Assembly (NCBI RefSeq): GCF_032594935.1
Contig: NZ_CP118734.1
Coordinates: 90,001-154,000 of the forward strand
Source of the DNA: Streptococcus sp. 29892
GTDB taxonomy: Bacteria; Bacillota; Bacilli; Lactobacillales; Streptococcaceae
Direction: 5' to 3'
Length of the DNA: 64,000 nt
The notes below the pieces were generated by a model. The model worked only from the letters and a program-made list of their open reading frames with translations, was not told the origin of the DNA and made no database searches. Shown piece after piece: positions 9,431 through 20,548 of this stretch (its first letter is position 1; every line of letters begins with the position of its first letter). Both the position numbers and the translations under genes were made by a program.

Positions 9431-9539
9431 AATTGAACTCGCCTACAACTCTGTGAAAAAAGATAAACAGCTCCTAGGAGGCTTGCCTCCGTCGTCGTGT
9501 TTCCTATTTTTCTTTGAGTTGTTTACGGCTTAGTATCTT
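9431..9539 (+). ncRNA. Lacto-rpoB-like RNA element, copy A1
   Basis: Starts AATTGAACTCG and folds as nested helices: GCC/GGC (9441-9443 with 9527-9529), ACAACTC/GAGTTGT (9445-9451 with 9516-9522), GAAAAA/TTTTTC, and apical GGAGG-CTTG-CCTCC (9477-9490). The position before rpoB and the conserved AAAAAGAT and CCTATTTT segments match the described Lacto-rpoB motif of lactic acid bacteria (assignment from memory). Copy A2 follows at a period of exactly 110 bp. Confidence 0.75.
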
Positions 9540-9540
9540 T

Positions 9541-9649
9541 AATTGAACTCGACCTAAAACCTGTGTGAAAAAGATAGAGCTCCTTGTGTCTGGTGACACG
9601 GCGTCACTCTCCTATTTTCACTTTGGTTTTCACGGTCTCGTATCTTATT
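9541..9649 (+). ncRNA. Lacto-rpoB-like RNA element, copy A2
   Basis: Same architecture as A1 but with different paired bases: GACC/GGTC (9551-9554 with 9634-9637), AAAACC/GGTTTT (9556-9561 with 9625-9630), GTGAAAA/TTTTCAC (9565-9571 with 9615-9621), apical GTGTC-TGGT-GACAC (9586-9599). The paired substitutions relative to A1 are strong evidence for a selected RNA (or cruciform) structure. Its end lies only about 17 bp before the rpoB start. Confidence 0.8.
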
Positions 9650-9665
9650 ACAAAGGAGAAAACTT

Positions 9666-12600
9666 TTGGCAGGACATGAAGTTCAGTACGGTAAACACCG
9701 TACCCGTCGTAGTTTTTCAAGAATCAAGGAAGTTCTTGATTTACCAAATTTGATTGAAATCCAAACGGATTCATTTAAAGATTTTCTTGACTATGGTTTG
9801 AAAGAAGTCTTTGAAGATGTACTTCCGGTTTCGAACTTTACAGAAACCATGGAATTGGAATTTGTGGGTTATGAGTTGAAGCAACCCAAATACACTTTGG
9901 AAGAGGCGCGTGCACACGATGCAAACTACTCAGCTCCAATTTATGTAACCTTCCGTCTGGTGAATAAAGAAACTGGCGAGATTAAGACTCAAGAAGTATT
10001 CTTCGGTGAGTTTCCAATCATGACTGAAATGGGTACCTTTATCATCAACGGTGCAGAGCGTATCATCGTTTCTCAGTTGGTTCGTTCACCAGGTGTTTAT
10101 TTCAACGATAAAGTTGATAAGAACGGTAAGGTTGGTTATGGTTCAACGGTAATCCCTAACCGTGGTGCTTGGTTGGAATTGGAAACGGACTCAAAAGATA
10201 TTGCCTATACTCGTATCGACCGTACGCGTAAAATTCCATTTACAACGCTTGTACGTGCGCTTGGTTTCTCAGGCGATGATGAAATCTTTGATATCTTTGG
10301 TGATAGTGAGTTGGTTCGCAACACCATTGAAAAAGATGTTCACAAAAATACGGCAGATTCTCGTACAGATGAAGCTCTCAAGGAAATCTATGAGCGTCTT
10401 CGTCCAGGTGAACCAAAGACAGCTGAAAGCTCTCGTAGCCTTTTGACTGCTCGTTTCTTTGACCCACGTCGATATGATTTGGCACCAGTTGGTCGTTACA
10501 AGATCAATAAGAAACTCAACCTCCGTACTCGTTTGCTCAACCAAACACTTGCTGAGCATGTCATTAACGGTGAAACAGGCGAAATCGTTTTGGAAGCGGG
10601 TACTGTCTTGAGCCGTGATGTGCTTGAAAAAGTAGAAGCACAATTTGATGAACTCAACTTGGTAGAGTATATTCCAAATGATAATGCTGTTCTTCTTGAG
10701 CCAGTTCTCTTGCAGAAGTTTAAGATTGTTGCACCAAAAGATCCAGACCGTGTTGTAACAGTTATTGGTAATGCTAATCCGGCGGAAAATGTGCGTATTG
10801 TTACACCAGCAGATATCTTGGCTGAGATGAGCTACTTCCTCAACTTGGCGGAGGGTCTTGGTCGCGTAGACGATATCGACCACTTGGGTAACCGTCGTAT
10901 TCGTGCCGTTGGTGAATTGCTTGCTAACCAAGTCCGTATCGGTTTGACCCGTATGGAGCGTAACTTACGTGAGCGTATGTCTGTTCAAGACAATGAAGTA
11001 TTGACGCCACAACAAATCATCAATATCCGTCCTGTTACAGCCGCAATCAAAGAATTCTTTGGTTCATCCCAGTTGTCACAGTTCATGGACCAACACAACC
11101 CACTTTCTGAGTTGTCGCACAAACGCCGTTTGTCAGCCTTGGGACCTGGTGGTTTGACCCGTGACCGTGCAGGCTATGAAGTTCGAGACGTTCACTACAC
11201 TCACTATGGTCGTATGTGTCCGATTGAAACGCCTGAAGGACCTAACATCGGTTTGATCAACAACTTGTCTTCTTATGGTCACCTCAACAAGTATGGTTTC
11301 ATCCAAACACCATACCGCAAGATTGACCGTGCAACTGGTACAGTAACGAACGAAATCGTTTGGTTGACTGCCGATGAAGAAGATGCTTATATCGTGGCTC
11401 AATCGACTTCACCACTCGATGAAAACAACCGTTTTGTTGATAAAATCGTTATGGGACGTCACCAAGGTAATAACCAAGAGTTCCCAGCAGATTCAGCAGA
11501 CTTCATGGACGTTTCTCCTAAGCAGGTAGTTGCCGTTGCGACAGCATGTATTCCTTTCTTGGAAAACGATGACTCCAACCGTGCCCTCATGGGTGCCAAC
11601 ATGCAACGTCAGGCTGTTCCATTGATTGATCCAAAAGCACCTTACGTTGGTACAGGTATGGAATACCAGGCTGCCCATGACTCAGGTGCGGCAGTTATTG
11701 CCCAACATGATGGTAAGGTTGTTTACGCAGATGCGGACAAGGTAGAAGTACGTCGTGAAGATGGTTCCTTGGATGTTTACAGCATTCAGAAATTCCGTCG
11801 TTCAAACTCAGGTACTGCCTACAACCAACGTACCCTTGTGAAATTGGGTGATGTCGTTGAAAAAGGTGACTTCATCGCAGATGGTCCTTCTATGGAACGT
11901 GGGGAAATGGCTCTTGGTCAAAACCCTATCGTTGCCTACATGACTTGGGAAGGTTACAACTTCGAGGATGCGGTTATCATGTCTGAACGCCTAGTGAAAG
12001 ACGATGTTTATACATCTGTTCACTTGGAAGAATATGAATCAGAAACACGTGATACCAAGTTAGGCCCTGAAGAAATCACACGCGAAATTCCAAACGTTGG
12101 TGAAGATGCCCTTCGCAACTTGGACGAAATGGGGATTATCCGTATTGGTGCCGAAGTTAAAGAGGGCGACATTCTTGTTGGTAAAGTCACACCAAAAGGT
12201 GAAAAAGATCTTTCTGCTGAAGAGCGCCTCTTGCACGCCATCTTCGGTGACAAGTCACGTGAAGTTCGTGATACCTCTCTTCGTGTACCACACGGTGCCG
12301 ATGGTGTCGTTCGTGATGTGAAAATCTTTACTCGTGCCAACGGTGATGAATTGCAATCAGGTGTTAACATGTTAGTTCGTGTTTACATCGCTCAAAAACG
12401 TAAGATTAAGGTCGGAGATAAGATGGCCGGTCGTCACGGTAACAAGGGTGTCGTTTCACGTATTGTACCTGTTGAGGATATGCCGTATCTTCCAGACGGA
12501 ACACCAGTTGACATCATGTTGAACCCACTCGGGGTGCCATCACGTATGAACATCGGTCAGGTTATGGAACTTCACTTGGGTATGGCTGCACGTAACCTGG

Positions 12601-13238
12601 GCATCCATATCGCAACACCAGTTTTCGATGGTGCAAGTTCAGAAGACCTCTGGTCAACTGTTAAAGAAGCAGGTATGGACTCAGATGCCAAGACCATTCT
12701 TTACGATGGCCGTACCGGTGAGCCATTTGATAACCGTGTATCTGTCGGTGTCATGTACATGATCAAGCTTCACCACATGGTTGATGATAAACTTCATGCC
12801 CGCTCAGTCGGACCATACTCACTCGTTACCCAACAGCCACTCGGAGGTAAGGCTCAGTTTGGTGGTCAGCGTTTCGGTGAGATGGAGGTTTGGGCCCTTG
12901 AAGCCTACGGTGCTTCAAACGTCCTTCAAGAAATCTTGACTTACAAGTCAGATGATGTGACAGGCCGTCTGAAAGCCTATGAAGCCATCACCAAAGGTAA
13001 ACCAATTCCAAAACCAGGTGTTCCAGAATCATTCCGCGTTCTTGTCAAAGAATTGCAATCACTTGGTTTGGATATGCGTGTCCTTGATGAAGATAACAAT
13101 GAAGTAGAATTGCGTGACCTTGATGAAGGTGAAGATGATGACATCATCCACGTAGATGATCTTGAAAAAGCACGTGCAAAAGCAGCAGCTGACGCAGCGG
13201 CAGCCTTTGCAGCGGAAGAAGCGGAAGACAAAGAGTAA
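9666..13238 (+). CDS. rpoB: RNA polymerase beta subunit
   Basis: Beta subunit of RNA polymerase, 1190 residues, full length. The start is a TTG codon (9666): AAAGGAGAA lies just upstream and the conserved streptococcal N-terminus ([17 protein letters not shown]) begins there. The rifampicin pocket ([23 protein letters not shown]) has the ordinary susceptible residues. The C-terminus is very acidic and Ala-rich (residues about 1140-1190). Codon use is strongly biased, as expected for high expression. Preceded by two tandem structured leader elements. Confidence 0.98.
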   Translation: MAGHEVQYGKHRTRRSFSRIKEVLDLPNLIEIQTDSFKDFLDYGLKEVFEDVLPVSNFTETMELEFVGYELKQPKYTLEEARAHDANYSAPIYVTFRLVNKETGEIKTQEVFFGEFPIMTEMGTFIINGAERIIVSQLVRSPGVYFNDKVDKNGKVGYGSTVIPNRGAWLELETDSKDIAYTRIDRTRKIPFTTLVRALGFSGDDEIFDIFGDSELVRNTIEKDVHKNTADSRTDEALKEIYERLRPGEPKTAESSRSLLTARFFDPRRYDLAPVGRYKINKKLNLRTRLLNQTLAEHVINGETGEIVLEAGTVLSRDVLEKVEAQFDELNLVEYIPNDNAVLLEPVLLQKFKIVAPKDPDRVVTVIGNANPAENVRIVTPADILAEMSYFLNLAEGLGRVDDIDHLGNRRIRAVGELLANQVRIGLTRMERNLRERMSVQDNEVLTPQQIINIRPVTAAIKEFFGSSQLSQFMDQHNPLSELSHKRRLSALGPGGLTRDRAGYEVRDVHYTHYGRMCPIETPEGPNIGLINNLSSYGHLNKYGFIQTPYRKIDRATGTVTNEIVWLTADEEDAYIVAQSTSPLDENNRFVDKIVMGRHQGNNQEFPADSADFMDVSPKQVVAVATACIPFLENDDSNRALMGANMQRQAVPLIDPKAPYVGTGMEYQAAHDSGAAVIAQHDGKVVYADADKVEVRREDGSLDVYSIQKFRRSNSGTAYNQRTLVKLGDVVEKGDFIADGPSMERGEMALGQNPIVAYMTWEGYNFEDAVIMSERLVKDDVYTSVHLEEYESETRDTKLGPEEITREIPNVGEDALRNLDEMGIIRIGAEVKEGDILVGKVTPKGEKDLSAEERLLHAIFGDKSREVRDTSLRVPHGADGVVRDVKIFTRANGDELQSGVNMLVRVYIAQKRKIKVGDKMAGRHGNKGVVSRIVPVEDMPYLPDGTPVDIMLNPLGVPSRMNIGQVMELHLGMAARNLGIHIATPVFDGASSEDLWSTVKEAGMDSDAKTILYDGRTGEPFDNRVSVGVMYMIKLHHMVDDKLHARSVGPYSLVTQQPLGGKAQFGGQRFGEMEVWALEAYGASNVLQEILTYKSDDVTGRLKAYEAITKGKPIPKPGVPESFRVLVKELQSLGLDMRVLDEDNNEVELRDLDEGEDDDIIHVDDLEKARAKAAADAAAAFAAEEAEDKE

Positions 13239-13414
13239 TTCAAATGGATGGAACAAGTGGTCCAAATCTCAGAACGGAAAGGGATGAGGACCAACGGTCT
13301 TCCTCTATTTGCTTGATGAAAGAATAGCTTATCAGCTACTTATTCTGCTGTTTATTGTTCAAGAATTTGAGGTTTGGGAATCCAGCCTCTCACAAGAAAA
13401 GAAAGGGATTATTA

Positions 13415-16400
13415 GTGGTTGACGTAAATCGATTTAAAAGTATGCAAATCACGTTAGCTTCACCAAGTAAGGTTCGTTCATGGTCTTACGGTGAGGTTAA
13501 AAAACCTGAAACAATCAATTATCGTACACTCAAACCAGAACGTGATGGACTTTTTGACGAAGTCATCTTTGGTCCAACAAAAGACTGGGAGTGTTCATGT
13601 GGTAAATACAAGCGTATCCGTTATAAAGGGATCACTTGTGACCGCTGTGGTGTGGAAGTAACTCGTGCAAAAGTCCGTCGTGAGCGTATGGGACACATTG
13701 AGTTGAAAGCACCAATTTCACACATTTGGTATTTCAAAGGTATTCCAAGCCGCATGGGCTTGACCTTGGATATGAGCCCTCGTGCGCTTGAAGAAGTTAT
13801 TTACTTCGCAGCCTACGTGGTCATTGATCCAAAAGATACAGACCTTGTGCACAAGTCAATCATGACTGAGCGCGAATACCGCGAGCGTTTGCGTGAACAT
13901 GGATATGGCTCATTTGTTGCTAAAATGGGTGCAGAAGCCATTCAAGACCTCTTGAAGCAAGTTGATCTTCCAAAAGAAATCGCAGCTTTGAAAGAAGAAT
14001 TGAAAACTGCTACAGGACAAAAACGGATCAAGGCTGTACGTCGTTTGGATGTACTCGATGCCTTCTATAAATCTGGAAATAAACCTGAGTGGATGATTCT
14101 TAACATCCTTCCAGTTATTCCACCAGATTTGCGCCCGATGGTTCAGTTGGACGGTGGCCGTTTTGCTGCATCTGACTTGAACGAACTCTACCGCCGCGTT
14201 ATCAACCGGAACAACCGTTTGGCACGCCTCTTGGAACTGAACGCTCCAGGTATCATCGTACAAAACGAAAAACGGATGCTTCAAGAAGCTGTGGATGCTT
14301 TGATTGACAACGGTCGTCGTGGTCGTCCAATTACAGGACCAGGTAGCCGTCCACTTAAATCACTCAGCCACATGCTTAAAGGTAAGCAAGGACGTTTCCG
14401 TCAAAACTTGCTTGGTAAGCGTGTTGACTTCTCAGGACGTTCCGTTATCGCCGTTGGTCCAACGCTTAAAATGTACCAATGTGGTGTGCCACGTGAAATG
14501 GCGATTGAGCTCTTCAAACCGTTTGTGATGCGTGAAATCGTTGCCCGTGAGATTGCAGGTAACGTGAAAGCAGCTAAACGCTTGATTGAACGTGGAGATG
14601 ATCGCATTTGGGACATCTTGGAAGAAGTGATTAAAGAACACCCAGTTCTTTTGAACCGCGCACCTACCCTTCACCGTTTGGGTATCCAGGCCTTTGAGCC
14701 AGTTCTGATTGACGGTAAAGCCCTTCGTTTGCACCCGCTTGTCTGTGAAGCCTACAACGCCGACTTTGACGGTGACCAGATGGCCATTCACGTTCCATTG
14801 TCAGAAGAAGCGCAAGCAGAAGCACGTATCCTTATGCTCGCGGCAGAACACATCCTTAACCCTAAAGATGGTAAACCAGTCGTAACACCATCTCAGGATA
14901 TGGTTTTGGGTAACTACTACTTGACCATGGAAGATGCAGGTCGTGAAGGCGAAGGTATGGTCTTCAAGGATGCGGATGAGGCTGTTATGGCTTACCGCAA
15001 TGGCTATGTTCACTTGCATACCCGTGTTGGTATCGCAACGGATAGCTTGCACAAGCCATGGAAAGACAACCAAAAGCACAAGATTATGATGACAACTGTC
15101 GGAAAAATCTTGTTTAACGCGATTATGCCTGAAGGACTTCCTTACTTGCAAGAGCCAAACAACGCTAACTTGACAGAAGGAACTCCTGATAAATACTTCT
15201 TGGAACCAGGATCAGATATCAAGGCTGCTATTGCAGAATTGCCAATCAACCCACCATTCAAGAAGAAAAATCTTGGTAACATCATCGCTGAAATCTTCAA
15301 GCGTTTCCGTACAACTGAAACATCAGCCCTTCTTGACCGTTTGAAAGACTTGGGTTACTATCACTCAACACTTGCTGGTTTGACAGTGGGTATTGCCGAT
15401 ATTCCAGTCATCGACAACAAGGCTGAAATCATTGAAGAATCTCACGAACGTGTCGAACAAATCAAGAAACAATTCCGTCGTGGTATGATTACAGACGATG
15501 AGCGTTATGCAGCTGTTACAGATGAGTGGCGTTCAGCTAAGGAAAAATTGGAAAAACGCCTGGTTGAAAAACAAGATCCTAAGAACCCAATCGTTATGAT
15601 GATGGACTCTGGTGCCCGTGGTAACATCTCCAACTTCTCCCAGTTGGCCGGTATGCGTGGTCTGATGTCAGCTCCGAACGGACGTATCATGGAATTGCCG
15701 ATCTTGTCTAACTTCCGTGAAGGTCTTTCGGTATTGGAAATGTTCTTCTCAACTCACGGTGCCCGTAAGGGTATGACGGATACGGCTTTGAAGACAGCCG
15801 ACTCAGGTTATCTGACTCGTCGTTTGGTTGACGTTGCCCAAGACGTTATTATCCGTGAAGACGACTGTGGAACAGACCGTGGTCTTGACATCCGTTCTAT
15901 CACAGATGGCAAGGAAATGATCGAGCCACTTGAAGAGCGTTTGCAAGGTCGTTACACTAAGAAAACTGTTAAACACCCTGAAACTGGTGCAGTCATCATT
16001 GGTCCAAATCAATTGATTACCGAAGACATTGCTCGTGAAATTGTCAATGCCGGTGTTGAACAAGTCACTATCCGTAGCGTATTTACATGTAACACCCGTC
16101 ACGGTGTCTGCCGTCATTGTTACGGTATCAACTTGGCAACAGGTGATGCAGTTGAAGTGGGTGAAGCAGTTGGTACAATTGCAGCTCAATCAATCGGTGA
16201 GCCTGGTACACAGCTTACAATGCGTACCTTCCACACGGGTGGTGTAGCCTCAAACAGCGATATCACGCAGGGTCTTCCTCGTGTCCAAGAGATCTTTGAA
16301 GCCCGCAATCCGAAAGGGGAAGCGGTTATCACTGAGATCAAAGGTGAAGTTACAGCCATCGAAGAAGATGCTTCTACTCGTACCAAGAAAGTCTTTGTTA

Positions 16401-17062
16401 AAGGTAAAACTGGCGAAGGCGAATATGTGGTTCCATTTACAGCCCGTATGAAGGTTGAAGTTGGTGACCAAGTTGCGCGTGGAGCAGCTCTTACCGAAGG
16501 TTCTATCCAACCCAAACGCTTGCTGGAAGTCCGTGATGTCTTGGCGGTTGAAACTTACCTTCTTTCTGAGGTTCAAAAAGTTTACCGTAGCCAGGGTGTA
16601 GAAATCGGCGACAAGCACATTGAGGTAATGGTTCGTCAGATGCTTCGTAAAGTTCGTGTCATGGATCCAGGTGACACAGATCTTCTCATGGGTACCCTCA
16701 TGGATATTACCGACTTTACAGATGCCAATGCGGAAGTGGTTATTGCAGGTGGTATTCCGGCAACAGCTCGTCCAGTTCTTATGGGTATCACAAAAGCGTC
16801 TCTTGAAACCAACTCATTCTTGTCTGCCGCATCCTTCCAGGAAACAACTCGTGTCCTTACAGATGCTGCTATCCGTGGTAAACGTGATAACCTTCTTGGT
16901 CTTAAAGAGAACGTTATTATTGGTAAGATTATCCCAGCAGGTACAGGTATGGCCCGCTACCGTAATCTTGAGCCACAGGCTATTAATGAAGTTGAAATCA
17001 TTGAAGACACAGTGGCTGAAGAGCTTGCTGCAGAAGCAAATCTTGAAACTGTAAGTGAATAA
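13415..17062 (+). CDS. rpoC: RNA polymerase beta' subunit
   Basis: Beta' subunit, 1215 residues. The start is taken as GTG 13415 ([11 protein letters not shown]), with AAAGGG 7 bp before it; the open frame reaches further upstream, but family homology starts here. The N-terminal zinc site (CSCGKYK...CDRCG), the catalytic NADFDGDQ (Mg-binding Asp residues) and a second zinc site ([13 protein letters not shown]) are all present. A 176-bp gap with small hairpins separates it from rpoB, probably within the same transcript. Confidence 0.98.
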   Translation: MVDVNRFKSMQITLASPSKVRSWSYGEVKKPETINYRTLKPERDGLFDEVIFGPTKDWECSCGKYKRIRYKGITCDRCGVEVTRAKVRRERMGHIELKAPISHIWYFKGIPSRMGLTLDMSPRALEEVIYFAAYVVIDPKDTDLVHKSIMTEREYRERLREHGYGSFVAKMGAEAIQDLLKQVDLPKEIAALKEELKTATGQKRIKAVRRLDVLDAFYKSGNKPEWMILNILPVIPPDLRPMVQLDGGRFAASDLNELYRRVINRNNRLARLLELNAPGIIVQNEKRMLQEAVDALIDNGRRGRPITGPGSRPLKSLSHMLKGKQGRFRQNLLGKRVDFSGRSVIAVGPTLKMYQCGVPREMAIELFKPFVMREIVAREIAGNVKAAKRLIERGDDRIWDILEEVIKEHPVLLNRAPTLHRLGIQAFEPVLIDGKALRLHPLVCEAYNADFDGDQMAIHVPLSEEAQAEARILMLAAEHILNPKDGKPVVTPSQDMVLGNYYLTMEDAGREGEGMVFKDADEAVMAYRNGYVHLHTRVGIATDSLHKPWKDNQKHKIMMTTVGKILFNAIMPEGLPYLQEPNNANLTEGTPDKYFLEPGSDIKAAIAELPINPPFKKKNLGNIIAEIFKRFRTTETSALLDRLKDLGYYHSTLAGLTVGIADIPVIDNKAEIIEESHERVEQIKKQFRRGMITDDERYAAVTDEWRSAKEKLEKRLVEKQDPKNPIVMMMDSGARGNISNFSQLAGMRGLMSAPNGRIMELPILSNFREGLSVLEMFFSTHGARKGMTDTALKTADSGYLTRRLVDVAQDVIIREDDCGTDRGLDIRSITDGKEMIEPLEERLQGRYTKKTVKHPETGAVIIGPNQLITEDIAREIVNAGVEQVTIRSVFTCNTRHGVCRHCYGINLATGDAVEVGEAVGTIAAQSIGEPGTQLTMRTFHTGGVASNSDITQGLPRVQEIFEARNPKGEAVITEIKGEVTAIEEDASTRTKKVFVKGKTGEGEYVVPFTARMKVEVGDQVARGAALTEGSIQPKRLLEVRDVLAVETYLLSEVQKVYRSQGVEIGDKHIEVMVRQMLRKVRVMDPGDTDLLMGTLMDITDFTDANAEVVIAGGIPATARPVLMGITKASLETNSFLSAASFQETTRVLTDAAIRGKRDNLLGLKENVIIGKIIPAGTGMARYRNLEPQAINEVEIIEDTVAEELAAEANLETVSE

Positions 17063-17068
17063 TATTTT

Positions 17069-17105
17069 ATGCACATCTCTAGATTTCTAGAGATGTGTTT
17101 TTTGC
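17069..17105 (+). terminator. Terminator of rpoBC
   Basis: Perfect 11-bp stem CACATCTCTAG/CTAGAGATGTG (17072-17097) followed by TTTTTT. Confidence 0.93.
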
Positions 17106-17214
17106 TATTTGGAAATAAAGCGCATACATAATTTGATCAGTAATTAACAAGCAGAATACTTTCTATACGATTTTATATTCGATATAATGAGTGTGAAAAA
17201 GGAAGTGTGTGCTT

Positions 17215-17592
17215 ATGTATCAGGTAATAAAATTATATGGAGATTATGAACCCTGGTGGTTCTTGGATGGTTGGGAAGAAGACATTGTCAGTAAGGATGT
17301 CTTTAGTCGTTATGAGGATGCCTATACTGCCTTTCAAAAAGAATGGGTACGTTTGTCAGAAAAATTCCCTAAGAAGCAGAGTAAAAATGGAACCCTGGTG
17401 GCTTTTTGGGATGAATCAGACCAGCATTGGTGTGAGGAATGTGATGAGTATTTACAGCGTTATCATTCGCTCATGCTAGTAGAAGCTAAGGAAAATTTAC
17501 CTGCTGGTTTTGTCAAGTCGCAGACACCCCCTCGTTTGCGTACTTGTAGGCTGAAACAAGACAAATGTATGAACCATGAAGAAAAGGATTGA
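17215..17592 (+). CDS. DUF1033 family protein
   Basis: Small acidic cytoplasmic protein of 125 residues, rich in Trp, Tyr and Glu (WWFLDGWEEDIVSKDVF). I recognise it as the DUF1033 protein usually found between rpoC and the competence genes in streptococci; no biochemical role is known to me. A TATAAT at 17183-17188 gives it its own promoter, with GGAAG as a modest ribosome-binding site before ATG 17215. Ends in a terminator shared with the convergent S66 gene. Confidence 0.8.
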   Translation: MYQVIKLYGDYEPWWFLDGWEEDIVSKDVFSRYEDAYTAFQKEWVRLSEKFPKKQSKNGTLVAFWDESDQHWCEECDEYLQRYHSLMLVEAKENLPAGFVKSQTPPRLRTCRLKQDKCMNHEEKD

Positions 17593-17616
17593 CATTGGAA
17601 TGTCAATCCTTTTTAG
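17581..17616. terminator. Bidirectional terminator
   Basis: Stem AAAAGGATTGACAT/ATGTCAATCCTTTT between the convergent DUF1033 and S66 peptidase genes, with T-runs on both strands. Confidence 0.9.
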
Positions 17617-18563
17617 CTGAATCTGATAGAAAATGCTTTGGTGTCGAGCTCCACTTGACCTCCGATTGTGATAGTAAAAAGAGGTTGGGTATGGGCAAAG
17701 TCCAAATCGTAGAGAACAGGGATGGTTTTGAGAATCGGGTGCTTGTCCAAAATGGCCAGCAAAATCTCCTCCGTCATCTTGGTTTCCTTAGGAAAACGAC
17801 CGAAGACAACCGCCTGCGGATTAGGATAGGCTTGTAGCAGGGCAGTCAAGTGACGAGCAATAATCAGATAATCGTCGTCTTCCGCCTCCTCCAAAAAGAG
17901 CACATACTTGTCAGGTTTGGGTGCGAACTCGGTTCCAGTCAGCAGATTGAGGGTTGAGATGTTTCCGCCGATGGCAATGCCAGAGGCCTGTCCTGGATTG
18001 TAAACTTTCCATTCTGTTGGGTAAAAGGTGCGAGGGGCGTCTGATAGGTACCAAGCGTCGCTAGACCATTCTGTACTGGGACTTAATTTATATGTGTTCT
18101 GAGTTACTGCATTTAGCCAAGATTGTGTTTGATAGTCTTGGCCTTGCACCATTTTAAAACTAGAATAGGCTGGCCCCATATAGGTTTGTATGCCTGTCTT
18201 GGCGTAGATAGCATTGAGCAGGGCAGTCGTATCTGAATAGCCACAGAAAATCTTCGGATGGCGCGCAATTAGGTCAAAATCCAGATAGGGCAAGAGTTCG
18301 TTAGAGTTGAAACCGCCAATGGTTGTCAGAATGGCATCGACCGACTCATCCCCAAAAGCGGCTTCCAAGTCCGCAACACGACTAGCAATCGGAGCCGAAT
18401 CGAACATATCGTTTTCAAAATAATGTTCTGAGAAAGAGAGTTTGAAGCCCAGGTCTTCCAATTTTTCCTTGGCGGCAAGATTGGCTTCAAAACCACCAAT
18501 TCTTTCAATAGACGAAGAGGGACTGACTACACGTATGTGGTCGCCTTTTTTTAATTTTTTCAT
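17613..18563 (-). CDS. S66 family peptidase (LD-carboxypeptidase / MccF-like)
   Basis: Serine peptidase of family S66, 316 residues. The nucleophile motif GYSDTT (Ser about 112) and the downstream GGNISTLNLLTGT and LEEAE segments fit the LdcA/MccF fold. It may trim tetrapeptides from recycled muropeptides or inactivate microcin-like compounds; sequence alone does not decide. No signal peptide, so it is cytoplasmic. The start ATG 18563 follows AGGTTCC with a weak ribosome-binding site; a long upstream extension in frame is unlikely to be translated. Divergent from comGA. Confidence 0.82.
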   Translation of the reverse strand: MKKLKKGDHIRVVSPSSSIERIGGFEANLAAKEKLEDLGFKLSFSEHYFENDMFDSAPIASRVADLEAAFGDESVDAILTTIGGFNSNELLPYLDFDLIARHPKIFCGYSDTTALLNAIYAKTGIQTYMGPAYSSFKMVQGQDYQTQSWLNAVTQNTYKLSPSTEWSSDAWYLSDAPRTFYPTEWKVYNPGQASGIAIGGNISTLNLLTGTEFAPKPDKYVLFLEEAEDDDYLIIARHLTALLQAYPNPQAVVFGRFPKETKMTEEILLAILDKHPILKTIPVLYDLDFAHTQPLFTITIGGQVELDTKAFSIRFS

Positions 18564-18620
18564 AGGAACCTCCAAGTTTTTTATTATTTTAACAAAAAAG
18601 TATGGAAAATCAAGTTTCCT

Positions 18621-18628
18621 TGCGAATA
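18621..18628 (+). promoter_or_regulatory. ComX (SigX) box of the comG operon
   Basis: TGCGAATA 20 bp before comGA, one base off the streptococcal com-box TACGAATA. No ordinary -10/-35 pair is seen here. Confidence 0.7.
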
Positions 18629-18647
18629 GATAGGGTGAGGAGGTTTT

Positions 18648-19607
18648 ATGATTCAAGAAAAAGCAAGAAAGTTGATTGAAGAGGCGGTGGCGGATAGGGT
18701 CAGTGATATTTATCTGGTTCCTCGTGGTCAGGACTACCAAGTCTACCATCGCATCATGGACGAACGGGAGTTTGTGCACGACTTGGCTGAGGAGGAAGTA
18801 ACAGCCATCATCAGCCATTTCAAGTTCTTAGCAGGTTTAAATGTCGGTGAAAAACGCCGTAGCCAGCAGGGTTCCTGTGACTATGATTATGGGAACGGCG
18901 AGATTTCACTTCGCTTATCAACTGTCGGAGATTATCGTGGCAAGGAAAGTCTGGTTATCCGCCTGCTCTATGACAATGACAAGGAACTCAAGTTCTGGTT
19001 TGAGGCGGCTGAGCGGCTTGCAGAAGAAATCAAGGGACGAGGGCTCTACCTTTTTTCGGGTCCAGTCGGCTCTGGTAAGACCACACTTATGTACCATCTT
19101 GCCAGGCTGAAATTCCCAGACAAGCAGATTTTGACTATCGAGGATCCTGTCGAAATCAAGCAGGAGGACATGCTGCAACTCCAGCTCAATGAAGCCATCG
19201 GAGCCACCTACGACAATCTGATCAAACTGTCCCTCCGTCATCGACCAGACTTGCTCATCATCGGTGAAATTCGGGATGCGGAAACCGCTCGAGCAGTCAT
19301 TCGAGCCAGCCTGACGGGAGCTACCGTTTTCTCAACAGTCCATGCAAGGTCTATTTCAGGTGTCTACGCCCGTATGTTGGAATTGGGTGTCAGCTCTGAG
19401 GAGTTAAACAATGCCCTTCAAGGTATTGCCTATCAACGTTTAATAGGGGGAGGAGGTGTGGTAGATTTTGCAAAGGGAAATTACCAAAACCATTCCGCAG
19501 ACCAGTGGAATGCGCAAATTGATCGCCTTTTTGCAGCAGGACATATCAGTCTTCGGCAGGCAGAAACAGAAAAAATTACCCTTGGTTCGCCAGCGTACGG
19601 TCATTGA
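18648..19607 (+). CDS. comGA: ComGA, competence pilus assembly ATPase
   Basis: Secretion ATPase of the GspE/PilB family, 319 residues, which powers assembly of the transformation pilus. Walker A GPVGSGKTT (about 136-145), Asp box, and Walker B LLIIGEIRD are intact. Lacks the long N-terminal domain of PilB, as usual for ComGA. GGTGAGGAGG precedes the ATG. First gene of comGA-GG under a ComX box. comGB overlaps its 3' end by about 140 bp in another frame. Confidence 0.95.
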   Translation: MIQEKARKLIEEAVADRVSDIYLVPRGQDYQVYHRIMDEREFVHDLAEEEVTAIISHFKFLAGLNVGEKRRSQQGSCDYDYGNGEISLRLSTVGDYRGKESLVIRLLYDNDKELKFWFEAAERLAEEIKGRGLYLFSGPVGSGKTTLMYHLARLKFPDKQILTIEDPVEIKQEDMLQLQLNEAIGATYDNLIKLSLRHRPDLLIIGEIRDAETARAVIRASLTGATVFSTVHARSISGVYARMLELGVSSEELNNALQGIAYQRLIGGGGVVDFAKGNYQNHSADQWNAQIDRLFAAGHISLRQAETEKITLGSPAYGH

Positions 19608-20547
19608 ACTGTTTAATAATCTCTTTGCCAGTGGTTTTCATCTGGGGGAGATTGTTGATTTCCTCAAACGCAGTCAGCTGCTGGCAGATCCCTATACCCA
19701 GGTCTTGTCGGATGGTCTTCTTGCAGGCAAACCCTTTTCAAGTTTGCTGGCGGATTTGCATTTTTCAGATGCGGTGGTCACACAGGTGGCTTTGGCAGAA
19801 GTTCATGGCAATACCAGTCTGAGTTTGAGCCATATCCAGTCCTATCTGGAAAATGTCAGCAAGGTTCGTAAAAAGCTGATTGAAGTAGCGACCTATCCAG
19901 TTATCTTGCTTGGTTTTCTGCTTTTGATTATGCTTGGCTTGAAAAACTATCTTCTGCCCCAGTTGGAGGAAGGCAACGTAGCGACCGTGCTAATTAACCA
20001 TCTGCCGACTATCTTTTTATCCCTTTGTGGACTTAGTTTGGTAGCGGTCTTAGCTGGTCTTGTTTGGTTTCGCAAAACCGATAAAATCAAAGTCTTTTCC
20101 CGTTTAGTAGCTCTGCCATTTTTCGGAAAACTCATCCAAACCTACCTGACGGCCTATTACGCCAGGGAGTGGGGGAGTTTGATTGGGCAAGGCTTGGACC
20201 TGCCGCAGATTGTGGGCCTGATGCAGGAGCAACAATCGCAGCTCTTTCGGGAGATTGGCCAGGACCTGGAGCAGTCGCTTTCCAATGGTCAGAGCTTTCA
20301 CGAACACATCAAGACCTACGCCTTTTTTAAGCGGGAGTTGAGTTTGATTGTCGAGTACGGTCAGGTCAAGTCCAAATTAGGGAGCGAGTTGACAGTCTAT
20401 GCAGCTGAGTGTTGGGAGGAATTTTTCTCTCGGGTCAATAGAGCCATGCATCTAATCCAACCGCTGGTCTTTCTCTTTGTGGCCTTAATGGTCGTTCTCA
20501 TCTACGCAGCCATGTTGCTGCCGATTTATCAAAATATGGAGTTATAA
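19468..20547 (+). CDS. comGB: ComGB, pilus inner-membrane platform protein
   Basis: GspF/PilC-family membrane protein, up to 359 residues. Two GspF domains are separated by a pair of membrane segments (about 150-200), and a last segment lies near the C-terminus. The start is uncertain: TTG 19468 follows a strong GGAGGAGG (19448-19455), while ATG 19510 begins closer to family homology. Either way it overlaps comGA, suggesting translational coupling. Works with ComGA and the pseudopilins in DNA uptake. Confidence 0.92.
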   Translation: MQREITKTIPQTSGMRKLIAFLQQDISVFGRQKQKKLPLVRQRTVIELFNNLFASGFHLGEIVDFLKRSQLLADPYTQVLSDGLLAGKPFSSLLADLHFSDAVVTQVALAEVHGNTSLSLSHIQSYLENVSKVRKKLIEVATYPVILLGFLLLIMLGLKNYLLPQLEEGNVATVLINHLPTIFLSLCGLSLVAVLAGLVWFRKTDKIKVFSRLVALPFFGKLIQTYLTAYYAREWGSLIGQGLDLPQIVGLMQEQQSQLFREIGQDLEQSLSNGQSFHEHIKTYAFFKRELSLIVEYGQVKSKLGSELTVYAAECWEEFFSRVNRAMHLIQPLVFLFVALMVVLIYAAMLLPIYQNMEL

Positions 20548-20548
20548 A

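Larger units (their letters stand above)
9202..9665 (+). other. 464-bp rpoB upstream region
   Basis: No protein-coding gene. It contains, in order, a strong promoter (9204-9232), a short hairpin pair ending in a terminator (9286-9334), a second possible -10 TATAAT (9428-9433), two tandem 110-bp structured elements (9431-9539 and 9541-9649) and the rpoB ribosome-binding site. Confidence 0.85.

Noticed and set aside
10269..10931. 220-codon open frame on the minus strand inside rpoB
   Set aside because: Antisense shadow of a strongly codon-biased gene; Cys/Thr/Ile-rich, no ribosome-binding site, no homology recognised. Similar antisense frames in rpoC, groEL, fusA and gapA were dropped for the same reason.
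11041..11150. Rifampicin-resistance changes in rpoB and streptomycin-resistance changes in rpsL
   Set aside because: The visible residues in the rifampicin region and in S12 ([11 protein letters not shown]) look wild-type.
13239..13414. Separate regulatory element between rpoB and rpoC
   Set aside because: Small hairpins exist (AGGACC/GGTCTT; AGAATA/TTATTCT) but none has a T-run or matches a known motif; recorded only as spacer.
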